Shown: positions 23,092 to 35,607, counted from the stretch's first letter. The stretch is DNA of 64,000 nt from Tyto alba (GCF_018691265.1 NW_024881279.1:2633243-2697242); one strand, 5' to 3'. Numbers and translations: made by a program. The notes: a model not told the origin generated them from the letters alone.

Positions 23092-24605
23092 GCGTTCATG
23101 TCACACTGAACAGATGCAGAGGCCAAATGTGAAGTTCAGTATCGGTAAGCGTAATCAGTGTGAATACCATACGTGCTGTGACTTGCAAGGAAAACACACA
23201 TGGTGCTGCAACGCTCCTCTGATTCGGGCTTTCCAGGCCCAGTCGCCTCGGTGTCCAAAGCCATCCTCTCTGGCTTTGGGCAAGCTGAGCTTGGTGGGAG
23301 AGCTCAGGGGGACGCGCTGATCCCCAACGTGCTCGCCAGCCCTCGGCACGAGGCTGCGGCCGGGGTGAGCGGCGCGGGGCTGGTACGTTCCCCAAGCCCC
23401 GGCACGGCGTCGGCACCGCCACGGGTTTCCACTGACGAAAGCCACAGCCACGAGTTGATGTTAAAACATCACCACATTTCCCACCTGCAGCAGCACAGCC
23501 AGGCAAAGGGGCTTTCACCCTCAAGCGGCCCCCGGGGACGGAGCTGCATCGGGGGCTGCCACGGCTGCAAACGCCATCCCCTGTGCCGCTGCCACACCGC
23601 AAGGGCGATGCCCTGTTTGGGAACTGCAGCCCACGGGGCAGCACACTGGGCACCGCAGACGACCCGCATCTTTCCCCACGGGGGCCAGACCCCAACCCCA
23701 CCTGCAGAGCAGCAACACTGGGGGAATGCAACTCCCACGGCCCCGACCACCAGCCCGGCGCTTCTTCCCTTAATTTTGGCTGTGTGTGCGCAAGCACGGC
23801 ATCCAGTTAGAACTTCAGTCTGCTCGGCTCAATTACATCTTTCCTCCCTGCAATAACAAGAGCTATCGTACTTGTTAGTGGCAGCCACGGCGGCTTGTGC
23901 TGCAGTGGGGCTGTGGCCAGCCCCATGCCGTCCCATGCACCAGCACCACCAGTGCCCCCAGCAAAGCCCCCGCTGCACGGGCGGGTTTTCCGCTGGAACC
24001 AGAAATCACCAATGCTTTCACTCCACAATAAGAAAACCTACATAGCCAGTGGGGCAATAAAAGCCTGAAAGAGCAAGTATATGTTAACCAGAAATCCTTT
24101 GAAAAGTCTGCCGCAACGGAAAGCGACGTGCCGAAGCCTACCTGAGAGATGGAAACCAGCCAAAGCAAACGGGCTTCCAGAAGCCTCCCAGCAAGAACCG
24201 GCACCGGTTTCAGCAAGTGCAGCTCCCGCTGTCCCTCCAGGCAGGCATGGGAAATAAATCACAGCCAAGGGCCAGGCCGCAGGGTAATGAGCAGAAGTCA
24301 CCCTCACGTGCACCTGTATATTCATGCAAGTGCATCGGCCACAAGAAAAAGTAACAAAGCAGGTTTTTTTGACTTTTTTTTCTTCCACCTTAGAGGTATT
24401 TTGGAGCACATTCACTTCTCAAACGCAAGGTTAGTGCCTTTCCCTCCAGAACACTGAATTCCTAAAAATGACTGTTGGAAGGAAAGGGAATGCAGCAATA
24501 ACCAGCTTCGTAGGATAAATTAAAGTCACGGTTAACAACAGCGGGTAAAATGCTTGTGCCATCTTTGCCAGTGGAACAAGGTTTTGCCCAAGGATTGGAA
24601 AAACA

Positions 24606-24624
24606 CCCCCCACCCCCCCACCCC
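24606..24624. repeat. C6-A-C7-A-C4 array with quadruplex potential on the minus strand
   Basis: The minus strand carries G4, G7 and G6 runs separated by single T. These can supply four G-triplets with short loops, a strong G-quadruplex candidate on the transcribed-RNA sense strand of ARHGAP26. Confidence 0.75.
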
Positions 24625-27600
24625 AAGATTAAGTGCACCCTACCACACACACAGGCAAACCTGCTCACCCCATGATGCCCTTCCTACTTTTCACAGCAGC
24701 AGATAACCATCAAATTGCAACACACTTCCACGGAATTACATCAGAAGAGTACGGTAGCTATTCCATTTGATAAAACAACAGCCTGCTAATCCCCAACCTC
24801 AGAGCAGGGCTCTGCCGACGGACAGATCCTCCTCACACCCCCCTCCGTGGGCTGAGTTAGAACAAGGGAGCAGGAGCCAAGAAATGCACTTCCAGACTCC
24901 CGGGCCCCGCACACGTACATACGTACACGCATACGTAAAGCTTGTGGAAAGCAGGACCAGCTCCCTCAGCTCAGTCTTGCTGTGCCAGGCATCACCCCCC
25001 AAACCAGAGCAGGTCCTACGCAAACCAGCTCCTTTCCCCACGCAGGGGCCGGCATTGCCAGGGTTCTTCTGCGTGGAAGCTGGGATTGCATTTGGTTTTT
25101 CTCCGCCAACGGCTCCCCGAGCCTCCCAGCCCTCCCAGTTTCAGACCCTCTGCCCCGCGCTCCTCCAGCTGCGCCTTTCACACGCAACAGCGGAAGGTGC
25201 TTTTAAAAATATATGCTTCTAAGTTTGAACATCGTTACAAAAAGTCTAGAGCTTGACTAGATGTGCGGTGCAGTCACTGGCAGGAGACAGAGCAGACAGG
25301 TCCAGGTTGGGCCATGGATCGCTCCCAGCATCCCGGGGAAAACCATACCTCAAAGACATCTTGGTACTGGTGACTTTTATTTTCCTTTCTTCTGTTGAAA
25401 AAAGATTTGACTAAAATCTATCTAATTGAATTTGGGTTAGTACTGGGTCTGTTCAGCATAAACAGCAATCTAGAGAAGCTCTCATTAAAACGTCTAAGTC
25501 CTGCTCTGTCTGCGGGGACAGAGGAGACACCACCAGGGAGAGACGCCAGCTATTTATTGGAAATCTTTTGCTCACGCTAGATTCAATCTGTTTCTGTCCA
25601 TAGTTTCAGTTTCACTGTGATAAACAATTAAAAAGAATCCAGATAATTATGTGCTATCAACAACCTCTATCCAACAACACAAAGTTCAAAAGCGAGCCCA
25701 CAAGAATTCACGCTTGGGTAACGCAGAAGGCCTGGTGCTTCTCCCGGAGACGCCGGCCGTCGGGCGGGAGCTCGGCAGGGACGTTCAACCTCAGAAACTC
25801 CGCAGCAAACCCAGCATATGCTGCATTACATGCTGCTAAACGACTGGTCTTGCCAGCATTGGTGATGTAAGGTTTAGACTAATTTAAGACACCCGTTAGC
25901 ATGCCTAGAGAGATGACTCTTACGCGTGATGAAGATACAAGAGTTGCGAAGGACCTGATAAGAGAGGTGCTGCAGTCTCTGAAGCGCATTCCTTTCCAGC
26001 TGAAAACAGGGGAGCCTTCAGGAAATATAAGGACCTTTTGGAGAAGCATGGAAGAAAAAGCTACCAGAAAATGCAAACAGCTAATCTAGTGACAATCCAA
26101 GCTAAGGAGGTTAAAAGTTCATTTGCAGAAGTAGAACAAAACCTTTTGCTAATTTACACATTACAGGAAGCCAAACCCAAGAAACACAGCGAACACCTAC
26201 AAGTTTTTTTGTGGGTTTTTTCTTTTTCTTTTTTAAAATTCTGTAGAATCTCATATTAAAAACAAAACCAGAAGAGTGAGAGGGAGCCAGAGCTGGCGAG
26301 GGGGAGGACATTTACCCAGCCTCGTGCTTTGCATGATGCTCCCAGGGTTCCCGGGCAGTTGCACACCCCCCCGGCCATGCCCCCCAGCAGTCACGGCTGA
26401 GCCCGCGGCCAGCCCCGCTCCTCCGACACAGCACGGGAGGGGCAGAGCAGGACAAGACCAGGGGAACCCGCCAGAGCTGCTGCTGCTGCCCCAAGAGGCT
26501 TCGACACCTCCGGCTCCAAAGCACGAATGGGTCCCAAGGACCCACTGCGCTCCTGCTGTGTACCTGGTGTCGTGGACCCCAAACCTGAGTAGGGGGAAGG
26601 AGCCGATCTGCTGGCACATGATCAATAATCCAGGGGATTATTCTGTGATTGCAGAAGAAAAATGGGCGCAGGCCATTTGCAAACAGAGCAAGACCATCTA
26701 AGAGACTGCTGCGACGGCTGAGGAGGTCTGAGCACCCACCGACCACGTTCAAGTGCTGCCACTGCCTTTGCAGGATCTGAACCTGTACAGGATTTCTGTG
26801 AGGAGGCAGGAGAAGGCACAGGGCGGGCTCCTTCCCCTCTGCAAAGCTCCCTGGTTGAAAAAAACTAACCCCCTACCTAACTACGTTAAAGGTAAAATTC
26901 TCGTTGGGAGCCTAATGCAGAAATGAAGAAAACGAGGGAGCCGTTAGAGCGAACACATGCAGATTTGGTTACGGCTGGGAAGGCGGGGGCACGCGGGGAG
27001 CCCGAGGCAGCGCAGCCCCCACCGGGGGCTCTGCCCCAGGGCCGCCGGACCCCCAGGGCCTTTGTCTTTCTGCAGAGCTACAGGTGGTTCCAGTTAAATG
27101 CTGTAATTCAATTAGCCGGGCAAGACGGGCGCGCTAAGATTTCAAACTCAGCTGCGGAGCGATCTCTCACCCGCCGCCTGTCTCCGGCGTTAAACCTCCC
27201 CCCCCCCCGAATTTGCACAGTGCCAGATCTGATGGAGGAGGGAGACTGGGAGGACGTCGCTGCCCTCCCGGAGCCGGGACCGAGGATGGGTCACGGCACG
27301 GCGTGCTGCCAAAGCCATCACCTTCCCCTTCTCCCGCCCTCCCAGGCTGCTCCCTCCAGCCCCCCCTCCTCCTGCCTTCTGCCGGGAGCCTGCTGCATCG
27401 CTGCTGCCTTGGCCGGCTCTTCCCACGCAGGAACAGAAAAATAAACAGACAGCGGGCTATACTTGCTAATCACGTCAAAGCATTAAAACAAAAGGGATTT
27501 TTATTGATCTGAGCGCGCTTGGCTCCAGTTGGGAAGAGGATGATTTAAAATAAGTCTCTTAGAATTGTATTTTCACAACCAAGGATGTTCTTGTTTCGGT

Positions 27601-28337
27601 TTGGTTTGGTTTAGCATGATCAGCCTAAACTTTCTTTCTTCCGTACGGTGGTTCAGGGCTTTCCCCTGCCCAGGGGAGGTGCAGGCAGCCCCCACACGTG
27701 GCAGGGCCAACCCGGGGACACCGCCAGGCACCACCCCGGCCCGTGGGGGACCCGGGGGCACCGGCACCCCCGGCTGCTGCGGTGGGGACACCGCTCCGGG
27801 GAGCCGCAGCCAGGCTGGGCTCCCACCCCACGACATGCCCTCTCTGCCTCTCGCTTAAACCGCCCATACTGGCTGTTTGCAAGGGTGTAACTGGGTTAGA
27901 TGGCACTGAGGGCACAGCGGCTCTGGGGATGCCCAGGGGCACTGGCACTGGCTCCGGCACGGAACGGGCACGGCGTTCCTCAGGCTGCAGCCCCAAGGCA
28001 GCACCCAGCCCCGCTCCCGGGGTGCCGGGAACCTGATGCTCCAAACCAAGACACAAAGCAGAGACACAAAACAGGAGGTGGAGAAGAAGGAAAAAAAGGA
28101 AAGAGGAGAAAAAAAAAAAAAACAAAAAACATCACGAGCCTGACCCAGAACAGAAGAGCCCGAGGCAGGATTCTCTCAGCTCCTGCAAGGCAGAGCGTGC
28201 CTACAGGCTCACCTTTCAGGTGACGTGCCATTTGCTACCCACGGGAGCACCCAGATCCTTTGGGCCACTCCAACTCCCAGGGCTTCACCCGAGAACCAGC
28301 AGCACTGTCATCCAAAGGGACCAGAAAGAGGCACCAG

Positions 28338-28339
<2 letters not shown>

Positions 28340-28369
<30 letters not shown>
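28340..28369. repeat. A30 homopolymer
   Basis: Longest homopolymer in the window, on the plus strand in intron f-g. No retroelement body recognised. Confidence 0.9.
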
Positions 28370-28374
<5 letters not shown>

Positions 28375-31300
28375 TTCCGAAGCACAGCAAGTGGGCGGCA
28401 GCGCAGGAGAATCGCTGCCTGGCCTGGCCATGAGAGGTCAGAGAGCTCGCTCGCTGTTTTCTTTTGGCAGCCAAATCAGGCGAGGAGCATATGAGAGAAG
28501 TGCATCTCGGAGGCCTCGGCGGCTAGTGGAAATTTCCAGAACATCCTGGACAAGAATGACTTACTGGAAGTAATACATAAATCAAGCAAATGAATAGTTA
28601 CCAGACAGCAGCATAAACAGCTGCCAGGGGGATGAAATCAGACCTGCAGTGCCAAGAGGCGTCAGCCTCCTTGCCGGCTGCACCTTCGGGGGGAATCAGG
28701 GAAAACAACCCAAGGAAAAGCACGTTTCTGGGGAGCAGCCGCCCTCGGCCCCTCCTGGGTGCCTCGGTGGGTTTCCTGAAGCCGGCGGGCATGGCGAGCC
28801 CCGCGCCACTGCCGGGGACCCCGGCTCCCCCAGGGCACCGCACAGGCAGCACGGCCCGGGGCTGCCAAGGACGGGGCTGCTCCACGCGAAGGAAAACAAG
28901 TGCCGGGTTGTATTTTTAGGCAGAAGACCTGGACGGTTTTTTTCTCCCTCTCCTTTGCCAACAATTCCTCGTTCAGCAGAGAGCCTTCCAAAATTCGCCT
29001 CTGTCCACGTCCAGCCCCTGCCCCATCCCGCCGAGGGGCTGTAATGGAGGGTGGGCTTTGCTGGATCTGCGGGGCCATGGCCACGCAGAGCCCATGGAAA
29101 CCATCCGCGCCGACAAGTGGAAAACAATTTGTGCTAGAGATAGCAATCACTATCATGTTGGTTAAAACACGTAAACTAGAAAACACCACCACAGCAAAAA
29201 CAAAGGGCACTAGTCACTGCCGGCTGGGCCGCAGCTGTGAATGATTAAAGATAATTAATTCTGCTAAATACACGTACACACATTTCTCCTGCAGCCTCCT
29301 TAATTGTTTTGACCTTTTGCCAGGAGAGGAGCGGATGCGCGGGCAGGGGCAGCCCTGCTCCTGGGCCGGGGGATGCGCGGAGCGATGCAGAGCTGCCGGA
29401 GGGTCTCGGGAGCCGCTGAAAGGTGCACAGGGACGGCACCGTCTGCACGGGAGAACCTGGATCTCACTGCTGCAAGAACAGAGCAAGGCTCAGATATCAA
29501 ATTAAGTCCGTGCAAAAAAAAAAAAAAACAACCCTAAAGTCCTAAATGTTTCAAATGTAATCCTCCTGCTCTGCACCTCCAAATCATCTAGTCCTTGGTG
29601 AGAGTGTACATAGAAAAAGAAGAAAAAAAAGGGGAAGATATCACAGCTCCACTAACAAAAATGGCAATTTTCTGCCACCAGCTCCGCTCCCAGCAGCACC
29701 ACCGGTGCAGCCACCCGCCAGCTCAGCAGCACCGCGCGCGCCTCCGCCTCGCTTTGAACTGCTTCAACTTATTCGGCAGAAACAAAAGAAAAAAAAAAAA
29801 ATTGGTTTAATCAGAGCCGGCACATTCTATTGATAAAAAAAGCATTTGAAACTACAGTGTAGCCATTCTTGGAGATAGGTGCTGGGCCAAAAGCAGATAT
29901 CTGCAGCAAAACAACTCAGAAGCACGCGAGCAGGAGCGTGTTGCTAGGTGACATGCTGCGGGACAGCCTGCGGCACCCAAGGTGCTCTGCAGCACCGAGG
30001 AAGTATTGTTTTCCTCCTTTCCCAGTTAGAAACAGCGGGGAAAAAATTCCCAGAATAAAGAGAGAGAAAAACCTGAAGACAGCGTGAGGAGTGCCGTGCC
30101 GTGCGGAGCTCGAGGCTGCTGCCCCGACGGGCCCAGGGAAGGCTGGGCACAAACAGCTGAAAAATGATGCTGGTTCTTCATAGAGCTTTTTAAAAAGTCT
30201 ATGTGTTATTTTTAAAGCAGGGGCTGAGGAGCACTCTCACCAGCCATCCCCTGCAAACACCAGAAGCTCCAAGGATTAACAGACCCTCTAAGCAATAGTG
30301 ATTCTGGTAACAAAAACAGGCACAAGAAACAGGAGAAGCTTCGTGCTGGGTTTGCCTTTCAATTCTTTGAAAGACATGGGCTGTTCCGGCCCGAGACAAG
30401 AGAAACCAGGCGATTTTTAAGATCATCCAGAGTGTCACTAACTTCAGTTGCTGCATCCTCAGAGGTGCCTGTTGGCAGGGCCAGCAGATGCGGGCATGGG
30501 GCTCACTGGGATGGTCTGGACTGCAGGTGGTCAGGCCTTGCTGCAGAGATCCCCGAGGAAAAAGACCAGGAGAAAGAGATCTCTTCTCTTTCAGGAACAG
30601 TAAATCACAGGAATCCTGACAGCGTGAACATGTCCCAGGAAGGCAAATTAAAGGTTTCACCTACTCATGGATCAAAGAATAACATCATAATAGCAAGTTT
30701 CACTGGGACCAGGGTCTGTAGAGCAGAGGAGGAAATTTGCAGCATTATGTTCCTGACGAAGGAGCACGGACAGGGATTGCTCACTCTCTATCTCACAGTG
30801 GATAACTGCCTGGACACCTGAACATGAGACAGGAGTCACCGCAAACAGGCTTAGAGATGCAGTAAGAGGCAGCAATCAACTTTATTTTCTATTTATACAC
30901 TCCCCTCCCTCCACCCTGCCTGTGCCTGTCCCCGGGATCTGTCCTCCCCTCCGCCTCCAGCTCTCCTTTCCCCTCCCACGCCGGGGGATGAGCCCTGGGA
31001 GCCGGCATGCTTTCCCTTGGGACCAGCAGCACCAGCATCCCCTCGACCATCCCGGGCCCGCTGGGTCACGAGCCCCTCTCCCCAAATTGCAGGGGGGCAC
31101 CCAGGACATCTCTGCTGCGCAGAAGGGAGGGCACTGCTCCACTACTTCAGAGGCATTTATCCTGGCTGATATTTAATTTGTGTGAATAATTGCCATTTTT
31201 GAATGTATCAGCTCTGTTAGCATGGTTTTATTACTGTCCTTAACCGCAGCCCTGTGCCACACGAGGAGCCTGGTGTCCCTTTTCAGTAAGCAACAGTGAA

Positions 31301-31482
31301 GACGCAAACCAAAAAACAGGAGATGTAAGGCACCGTGGGACAAACTCTCTTTCTCTATTTGAGAGATACAAATTGAGTTCTGCTTTTAGTCTAAGAGATC
31401 TCCACAGTAATACTGTGAGAAATACTTTTTTAGCTCATCTGATAAAAATGTAGATCTCGATTATTCATACATTGCTTAAAAT

Positions 31483-31500
31483 AAAAAAAAAAAAAAAAAA
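31483..31500. repeat. A18 homopolymer
   Basis: Uninterrupted A run on the plus strand in intron f-g. Confidence 0.9.
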
Positions 31501-31668
31501 CACCAAACCAAACAGAAACAGATGAGGTAATCCCCTCCCAGAAGTGCAGCTCCAGCTTGGCAGGGCCAGGAAGGGGCCCTTTGGTTTTGCCCCCGTTAGC
31601 TGTGGGTGCTCTGCTCTTGGCCCCCCGGCCCAGGACAGGGCAGCACCCAAACCCTGGCCAGCCCCCAG

Positions 31669-31685
31669 CCCCCCCCCCCCCCCCC
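31669..31685. repeat. C17 homopolymer
   Basis: Uninterrupted C run, preceded by a C5 run. Similar C runs recur in this window (21632 and 33888). Confidence 0.9.
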
Positions 31686-32725
31686 GAGCACCCCACTTCC
31701 CCACACAGGTCACCCGAGATGGCCAGGCCCCATCCCTCCTGACGCCACCTCCCTCCCTCCAAACATCCTCTGCAGATGTGAAGCTTTATCTCCACCGCAA
31801 CATCTTTAATCCAGCTTTACGGTACCGCAGCCTCAAACAGTTCATTTGGAAGAGCCAGCATGGTGAGTCTGGGGCCAGGCTGCCCTCCCAGTGCTCCTGG
31901 AGCTGCCGCTGGTGGGACTGGGCGGCAGGACTGATGCCGAGGGGACACCCAGGAGCCTGGCCGGGGGCTGGCTGCTCCTCTGCCCCCGCAGCTGGGGATC
32001 CCCCGGGAACAGCACCAGGGCTGGGAGAGCTTCTGCAGGGCAGCGAGCTCAGAAGAGCTGGCTCTTGCTCTCCGGCTTCCTGCCTTTCTCTGAGATATTT
32101 TTTTTCCCATTAAATAACCACTGTGAGCTGTTTCTCTTCCTAATATAGCACGCACCACTATGCTTATTGTTTGTTTGTGTTTTGTTTTAGTTCCTTCCCT
32201 ACTAAAGCAGCATGAAACCCATTGTATTACCTGCCCCTCCTCTCCACATCTCACTCAAACACCGCTGGGTTTTCCTTTAAATAAAAAGCACTTAGGCAGT
32301 TATGAGATTTCTCATGCATATTTGGCCAATGGGAGTACCTGGAACCGCCTGGCCCTTGGCACGAGCCTGTAAATGCAGAAAGGCTTGAAACCGAGATCTA
32401 AACCAGCTTGTGGGTTTTTAACAGCCTTGCTGGGGAGCCCATGGGACAGATACAACCCTGCGTCATAAGAAAGCATCTGGAGTCATTTTTAAGCCCATTT
32501 CAAGTATCATTTGTTATTTTTCCTCTTAAACAGATAACTTCAGGTTCTCCCAGGCCTTCTTCTAAACCGTTGTGCTGATTAACTCATTCCCCAGGTTTCC
32601 AAGTCCTGCCTAATCCCTCCTGCTCACGCAGCGCCGGCGCGATCAGCGAGGGCAGGTACGACCCTGCAGCCTTGAGGCTGGCACAAACACCTGATGATGC
32701 TTTCACTTTTTAAACACTAATCAAA

Positions 32726-32741
32726 GGTTTCCATGGTAACC
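32726..32741. promoter_or_regulatory. RFX-type X-box palindrome
   Basis: GGTTTCCATGGTAACC is a near-perfect inverted repeat matching the RFX-family X-box consensus (GTNRCC half site, then RGYAAC half site). It lies in intron f-g about 530 bp from the exon f donor. RFX factors bind such sites in ciliary and immune gene enhancers. Occupancy here is an inference. Confidence 0.5.
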
Positions 32742-33173
32742 AGCAGGAGCAGGAAGACGATGGGAAATTATAGGCCAGCTCTATCACTGAAAGCAAAAAA
32801 AATATTCAATTCCTTTGCCCTCAAAGAGTTTCAAGGTGACATCGAAGTATTGATTCATCAGGTTGCGTAAAGGCAGAAAATACGCCCCAGAGTAGTCTCC
32901 TATTGTAGCAAAGAAATAGCTTTTAGTCCTTTAATACCAGGCTTGATCTGAAACCGTGAGGAGCTTAACCTCCGCTCTGCCTTCTGGATAGCTGAGCCCC
33001 ATTACCACGCCATTAAAAGCAACGCTATATTCCCAGTAGCCCAGGGGTTCCTCCTGCCGCCGCGGGATGGCAGGAAAGCCCCCTCCCTCCCTCCTGCACC
33101 GCTCCGGCTGTCAGCCCTCGTTTCACTCACACACGGGTTTCCAGTTACTCGCTAACCAGATATGACTCAACAC

Positions 33174-33195
33174 CACACACACACACACACACACA
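33174..33195. repeat. CA microsatellite, 11 units
   Basis: Perfect dinucleotide repeat about 80 bp downstream (in transcript order) of the exon f donor. CA-rich intronic tracts near donors are known hnRNP L binding sites, so an effect on splicing is possible but not shown. Confidence 0.9.
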
Positions 33196-33271
33196 AGGAA
33201 ACTTTTCCACCACTATTAACTTTCAGAGGAAGTGGAAAAAGGAGAGAAAAACATATCAGTCATAAACGTAC

Positions 33272-33377
33272 TTTGCCAAGTGGTTCATGAGCAAGTGCAG
33301 CATCTGCCTGTTTTTCTCTGGGAGCCGATGAACGAGGCTGTGGATCTCTGACACCCTTGACTCCTGATTCTCCAGTT
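33272..33377 (-). CDS. ARHGAP26: ARHGAP26 exon f: RhoGAP C-terminal half
   Basis: The exon encodes LENQESRVSEIHSLVHRLPE followed by KNRQMLHLLMNHLA and two bases of the next codon. The human sequence is nearly identical (QLLM against HLLM here). These helices pack the core of the RhoGAP domain; the LPEKNRQ turn is characteristic of the family. The acceptor is TTTCTAATGCAG and the donor is AAA|GTACGT at 33271. Length is 106 nt, entering in phase 1 and leaving in phase 2. The split codon reads AA+A, lysine, where human has asparagine (LAK-VANNHK against LAN-VANNHK). It is followed by the largest intron of the window, 16.7 kb. Confidence 0.97.
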
Positions 33378-34337
33378 CTGCATTAGAAATTAAAGATGAT
33401 TTATCTCCTTCTCCGGGGGGTTATGACAGAAAGAGGCATGCAGGCCCAAACGTTGACACCAACACACAACCCAGGGACCTGAGGATCCCGCTCCCCGCTC
33501 CCCCCTACGCCCAGGCACTCTGTGGATACCCTCCACAGCACTTTTCCCTTCTACCAACTCCAATCAGTTGTTTCCAAAAGGAAGAACCTCACAGGCTGAA
33601 GCAGCGAGCTGAGCGCCGGTGACAGCCCTGTGAAAGGCCGGCTGTGCTCAGGGAAGGGGCTGGCTGTAACCAGAGTGTTTCTCTGATTCCAGCAACAGGA
33701 ACATCAGCAGGTCCCTGTTCAGCATGCTCCCGAGCACCGTCGGGATGTGCTCAGCACAGCGCCCGCTGAGGTTGCAGCACCTGGTCCTCGCCAGGCTGGC
33801 CGGGTCCGCAGGTGGTGGCAGAGGTGTCCCCACAGCCTGAGCAGGAGCCGTTCAGCGCGGCCCCAGACCACATGCGAGCCCTCCCAACCCCCCCCCCCCC
33901 AGTCCCACCCGCGTCCGCACCGGCTGCACGGTGCCAGCGGAGAGTTACCTGCTCTCCTGCAAAGCACTCTCCCCCAGGGCAGCCAAAGGAAAGCGGCACA
34001 GACATCTGAACCGCAGCTGATCTCATCAAAACACCGTAGGTGGTGTTTGAACAACGGCCTCTCGCACTTTGGCAGACGATGGTCAAAATAAGACAGAGCT
34101 GCGGCAGCAGCTCCTGCCACCAGCCAGCTCCCTGCTCCCCCTGCACCATCTGCGTTTCCTTTTCATCTGGTTAAATCCCAAACAACAACATGTCCCTTGT
34201 CTCTCTGTTCTCATTCTACTTTCCGGGACTTAAGAACAAGGAGGTCAGTGGGGAAGCAGCAGGGCAGAGGTTACGATCAGTTACTTGCAAATTAGGCTCC
34301 TCTTTCAGACCGGTGCCATAAACATCAACAAACTCAC
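33378..34337 (-). other. ARHGAP26: ARHGAP26 intron between exons e and f (1.0 kb)
   Basis: Short intron. It contains a C13 run (33888-33900) within a GC-rich middle part, and no exon or mobile element that I can recognise. Confidence 0.9.
33888..33900. repeat. C13 homopolymer
   Basis: Uninterrupted C run in the short intron between exons e and f. Confidence 0.9.
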
Positions 34338-34396
34338 TTGCTGCTTTGATGAAGCTCCTTTGAAACTGGTACATCATGAGTGGCCCCGGAAGCATT
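34338..34396 (-). CDS. ARHGAP26: ARHGAP26 exon e: RhoGAP substrate-binding segment
   Basis: The exon encodes MLPGPLMMYQFQRSFIKAA, identical to human, with split arginine and lysine codons at its ends. Together with the end of exon d it completes the LKTYLR-MLPGPL signature of RhoGAP domains, which contacts the switch regions of RHOA or CDC42. The acceptor is TTTTTATCTTCCAG and the donor is A|GTGAGT at 34337. Length is 59 nt, entering in phase 2 and leaving in phase 1. Reading on past the donor gives an unrelated intronic tail that reaches a stop, so a retained intron would truncate the GAP domain. Confidence 0.97.
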
Positions 34397-35519
34397 CTGG
34401 AAGATAAAAAGGTAACACGCACAAAACACATCTGAGTAACACAATCCACAGAAAGAAAGCTTTGCCCTTACCATAAATTCAGTTCCATTTTTACGAGTGC
34501 AGAATTAAGCGATAGGAACTCTAATTAATTCCCCCCATCGGAAGGAATAAGATCTATTGAAGTACCTCTGAGTTATTCTTCCTCCCTTTTCTGCACCATT
34601 CATTTTTAATTATAGCATTCCTTCAGTAACATGGAGTTTCAGTGCATTAGCGAGCCCATGATTTCCAAGTAAATTTAAAAATAAATTAAATAAAGAAGCC
34701 TGGTCATAAAACTTTTAACAGTCGCCATTGCCATTAGATGGCCCATTCTCCCCGCCCACTTCCACATCCCTTCAATGGGACATCTTGGTGCTGCCGACGT
34801 TCTTCATTGCTTTGCAAACAGTTCAAAGTCTGGAGCAAAGGTTGCCAATCATGCAAAATTACGTAGTGTTTTGTGATTTTCTAGGCTGAGATCCACCGAG
34901 CTAATTATACTCATCGTCCTAATTGGATTTAGCCTCTCTCTCTTGTGCGCTCGCTTGCTCGCTCTCTCTCAAATAAAACCCAATGCACAGAACAGCAACA
35001 GCAAGAAGGTGCAGTCGCGACAGGTTGGAGCACGCTGTAGATAATGAGATGCTGACGGCTGCCAACAAACTAACCCTTTGGGAAGATAACCCACGATGAT
35101 AACAGCATCAACCTGCATATAGAAATTATATACTGCGATAAAGCCCAGCACTTGGGTCTGAAAAAGCCCTGCAGCCCCAGCCCTTAGAGCAGCACTGTGC
35201 TCACCTCCTGCCACACGCTCATTAGGTGGAAGCCCGTCGTGAAAAACTTAAATCAAGGCAGAGGGCACAAGAAAGAGCTTTTTAAATCATGTTTGCATGA
35301 TACGCACATCTGTCAGAGAGCTGACCGTGTTCCCCAGATCCTACTCAAACATGCTGGAGGGTCAAGGGAAAAGCCAGAATAAATTCCCTAAAGAGCAGTT
35401 TCTTCTTTGTTTCTATGAAAGTGCTGTTGTTAAGGATCTGCAGTGACAGGCAGTAACACCCCAGACCATCGCCAAATCCATCCTGAAGCCGCACGACAGA
35501 TAAGGGTTTTCTGCCTTAC
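34397..35519 (-). other. ARHGAP26: ARHGAP26 intron between exons d and e (1.1 kb)
   Basis: About 500 bp of AT-rich, unique-looking sequence rich in TAATTA-type words (about 34465-34965) ends in a CT/CG-rich stretch (34934-34970). It is a candidate conserved regulatory element. No exon seen. Confidence 0.9.
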
Positions 35520-35607
35520 CTCAGGTAAGTTTTCAGTGCACTAGTAATGGTCTTTATCTCCCACTCTGCACAGATCTCTGTTTCTGTTTCTGTGGCTGTT
35601 TTGGGAT
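35520..35607 (-). CDS. ARHGAP26: ARHGAP26 exon d: middle of the RhoGAP domain
   Basis: The exon encodes DPKTATETETEICAEWEIKT followed by ITSALKTYL and two bases of arginine. The human protein has ASETETDICAEWE here, so the differences are conservative. The segment includes LKTYLR, whose lysine belongs to the conserved LKxxxRxLPxPL signature that helps orient the arginine finger and bind the GTPase. The acceptor is TTTTTCCATAG (35608-35609) and the donor is GAG|GTAAGG at 35519. Length is 88 nt, entering in phase 1 and leaving in phase 2. The 7.7-kb intron before it contrasts with the short 1.1-kb and 1.0-kb introns that follow, so exons d, e and f form a compact cluster. Confidence 0.97.

Larger units (their letters stand above)
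16551..33271 (-). other. ARHGAP26: ARHGAP26 intron between exons f and g (16.7 kb, largest)
   Basis: No exon recognised on either strand. It holds CpG-dense blocks (17440-17618 and about 21400-22050), homopolymers (C14 at 21632, G20 at 21926, A25 at 23067, A30 at 28340, A18 at 31483, C17 at 31669), a C-tract array with quadruplex potential (24606-24624), an AT-rich block (18740-19090), an RFX-type X-box (32726-32741) and a CA microsatellite (33174-33195). It splits the RhoGAP domain between its substrate-binding half and the NLGVVFGP block. Confidence 0.85.

Noticed and set aside
23096..23797. Minus-strand open frame of 233 codons
   Set aside because: GC-rich chance frame with equally long frames on the plus strand over the same bases; no recognisable domain.
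25901..26089. Plus-strand 62-codon frame with helix-like, charged composition
   Set aside because: Short and isolated, with no homologue recalled and no splice or promoter evidence.
32686..32795. TGATGA followed about 100 nt later by CTGA, resembling C and D boxes of a snoRNA
   Set aside because: The ends cannot form the terminal stem and the spacing is long; likely chance.
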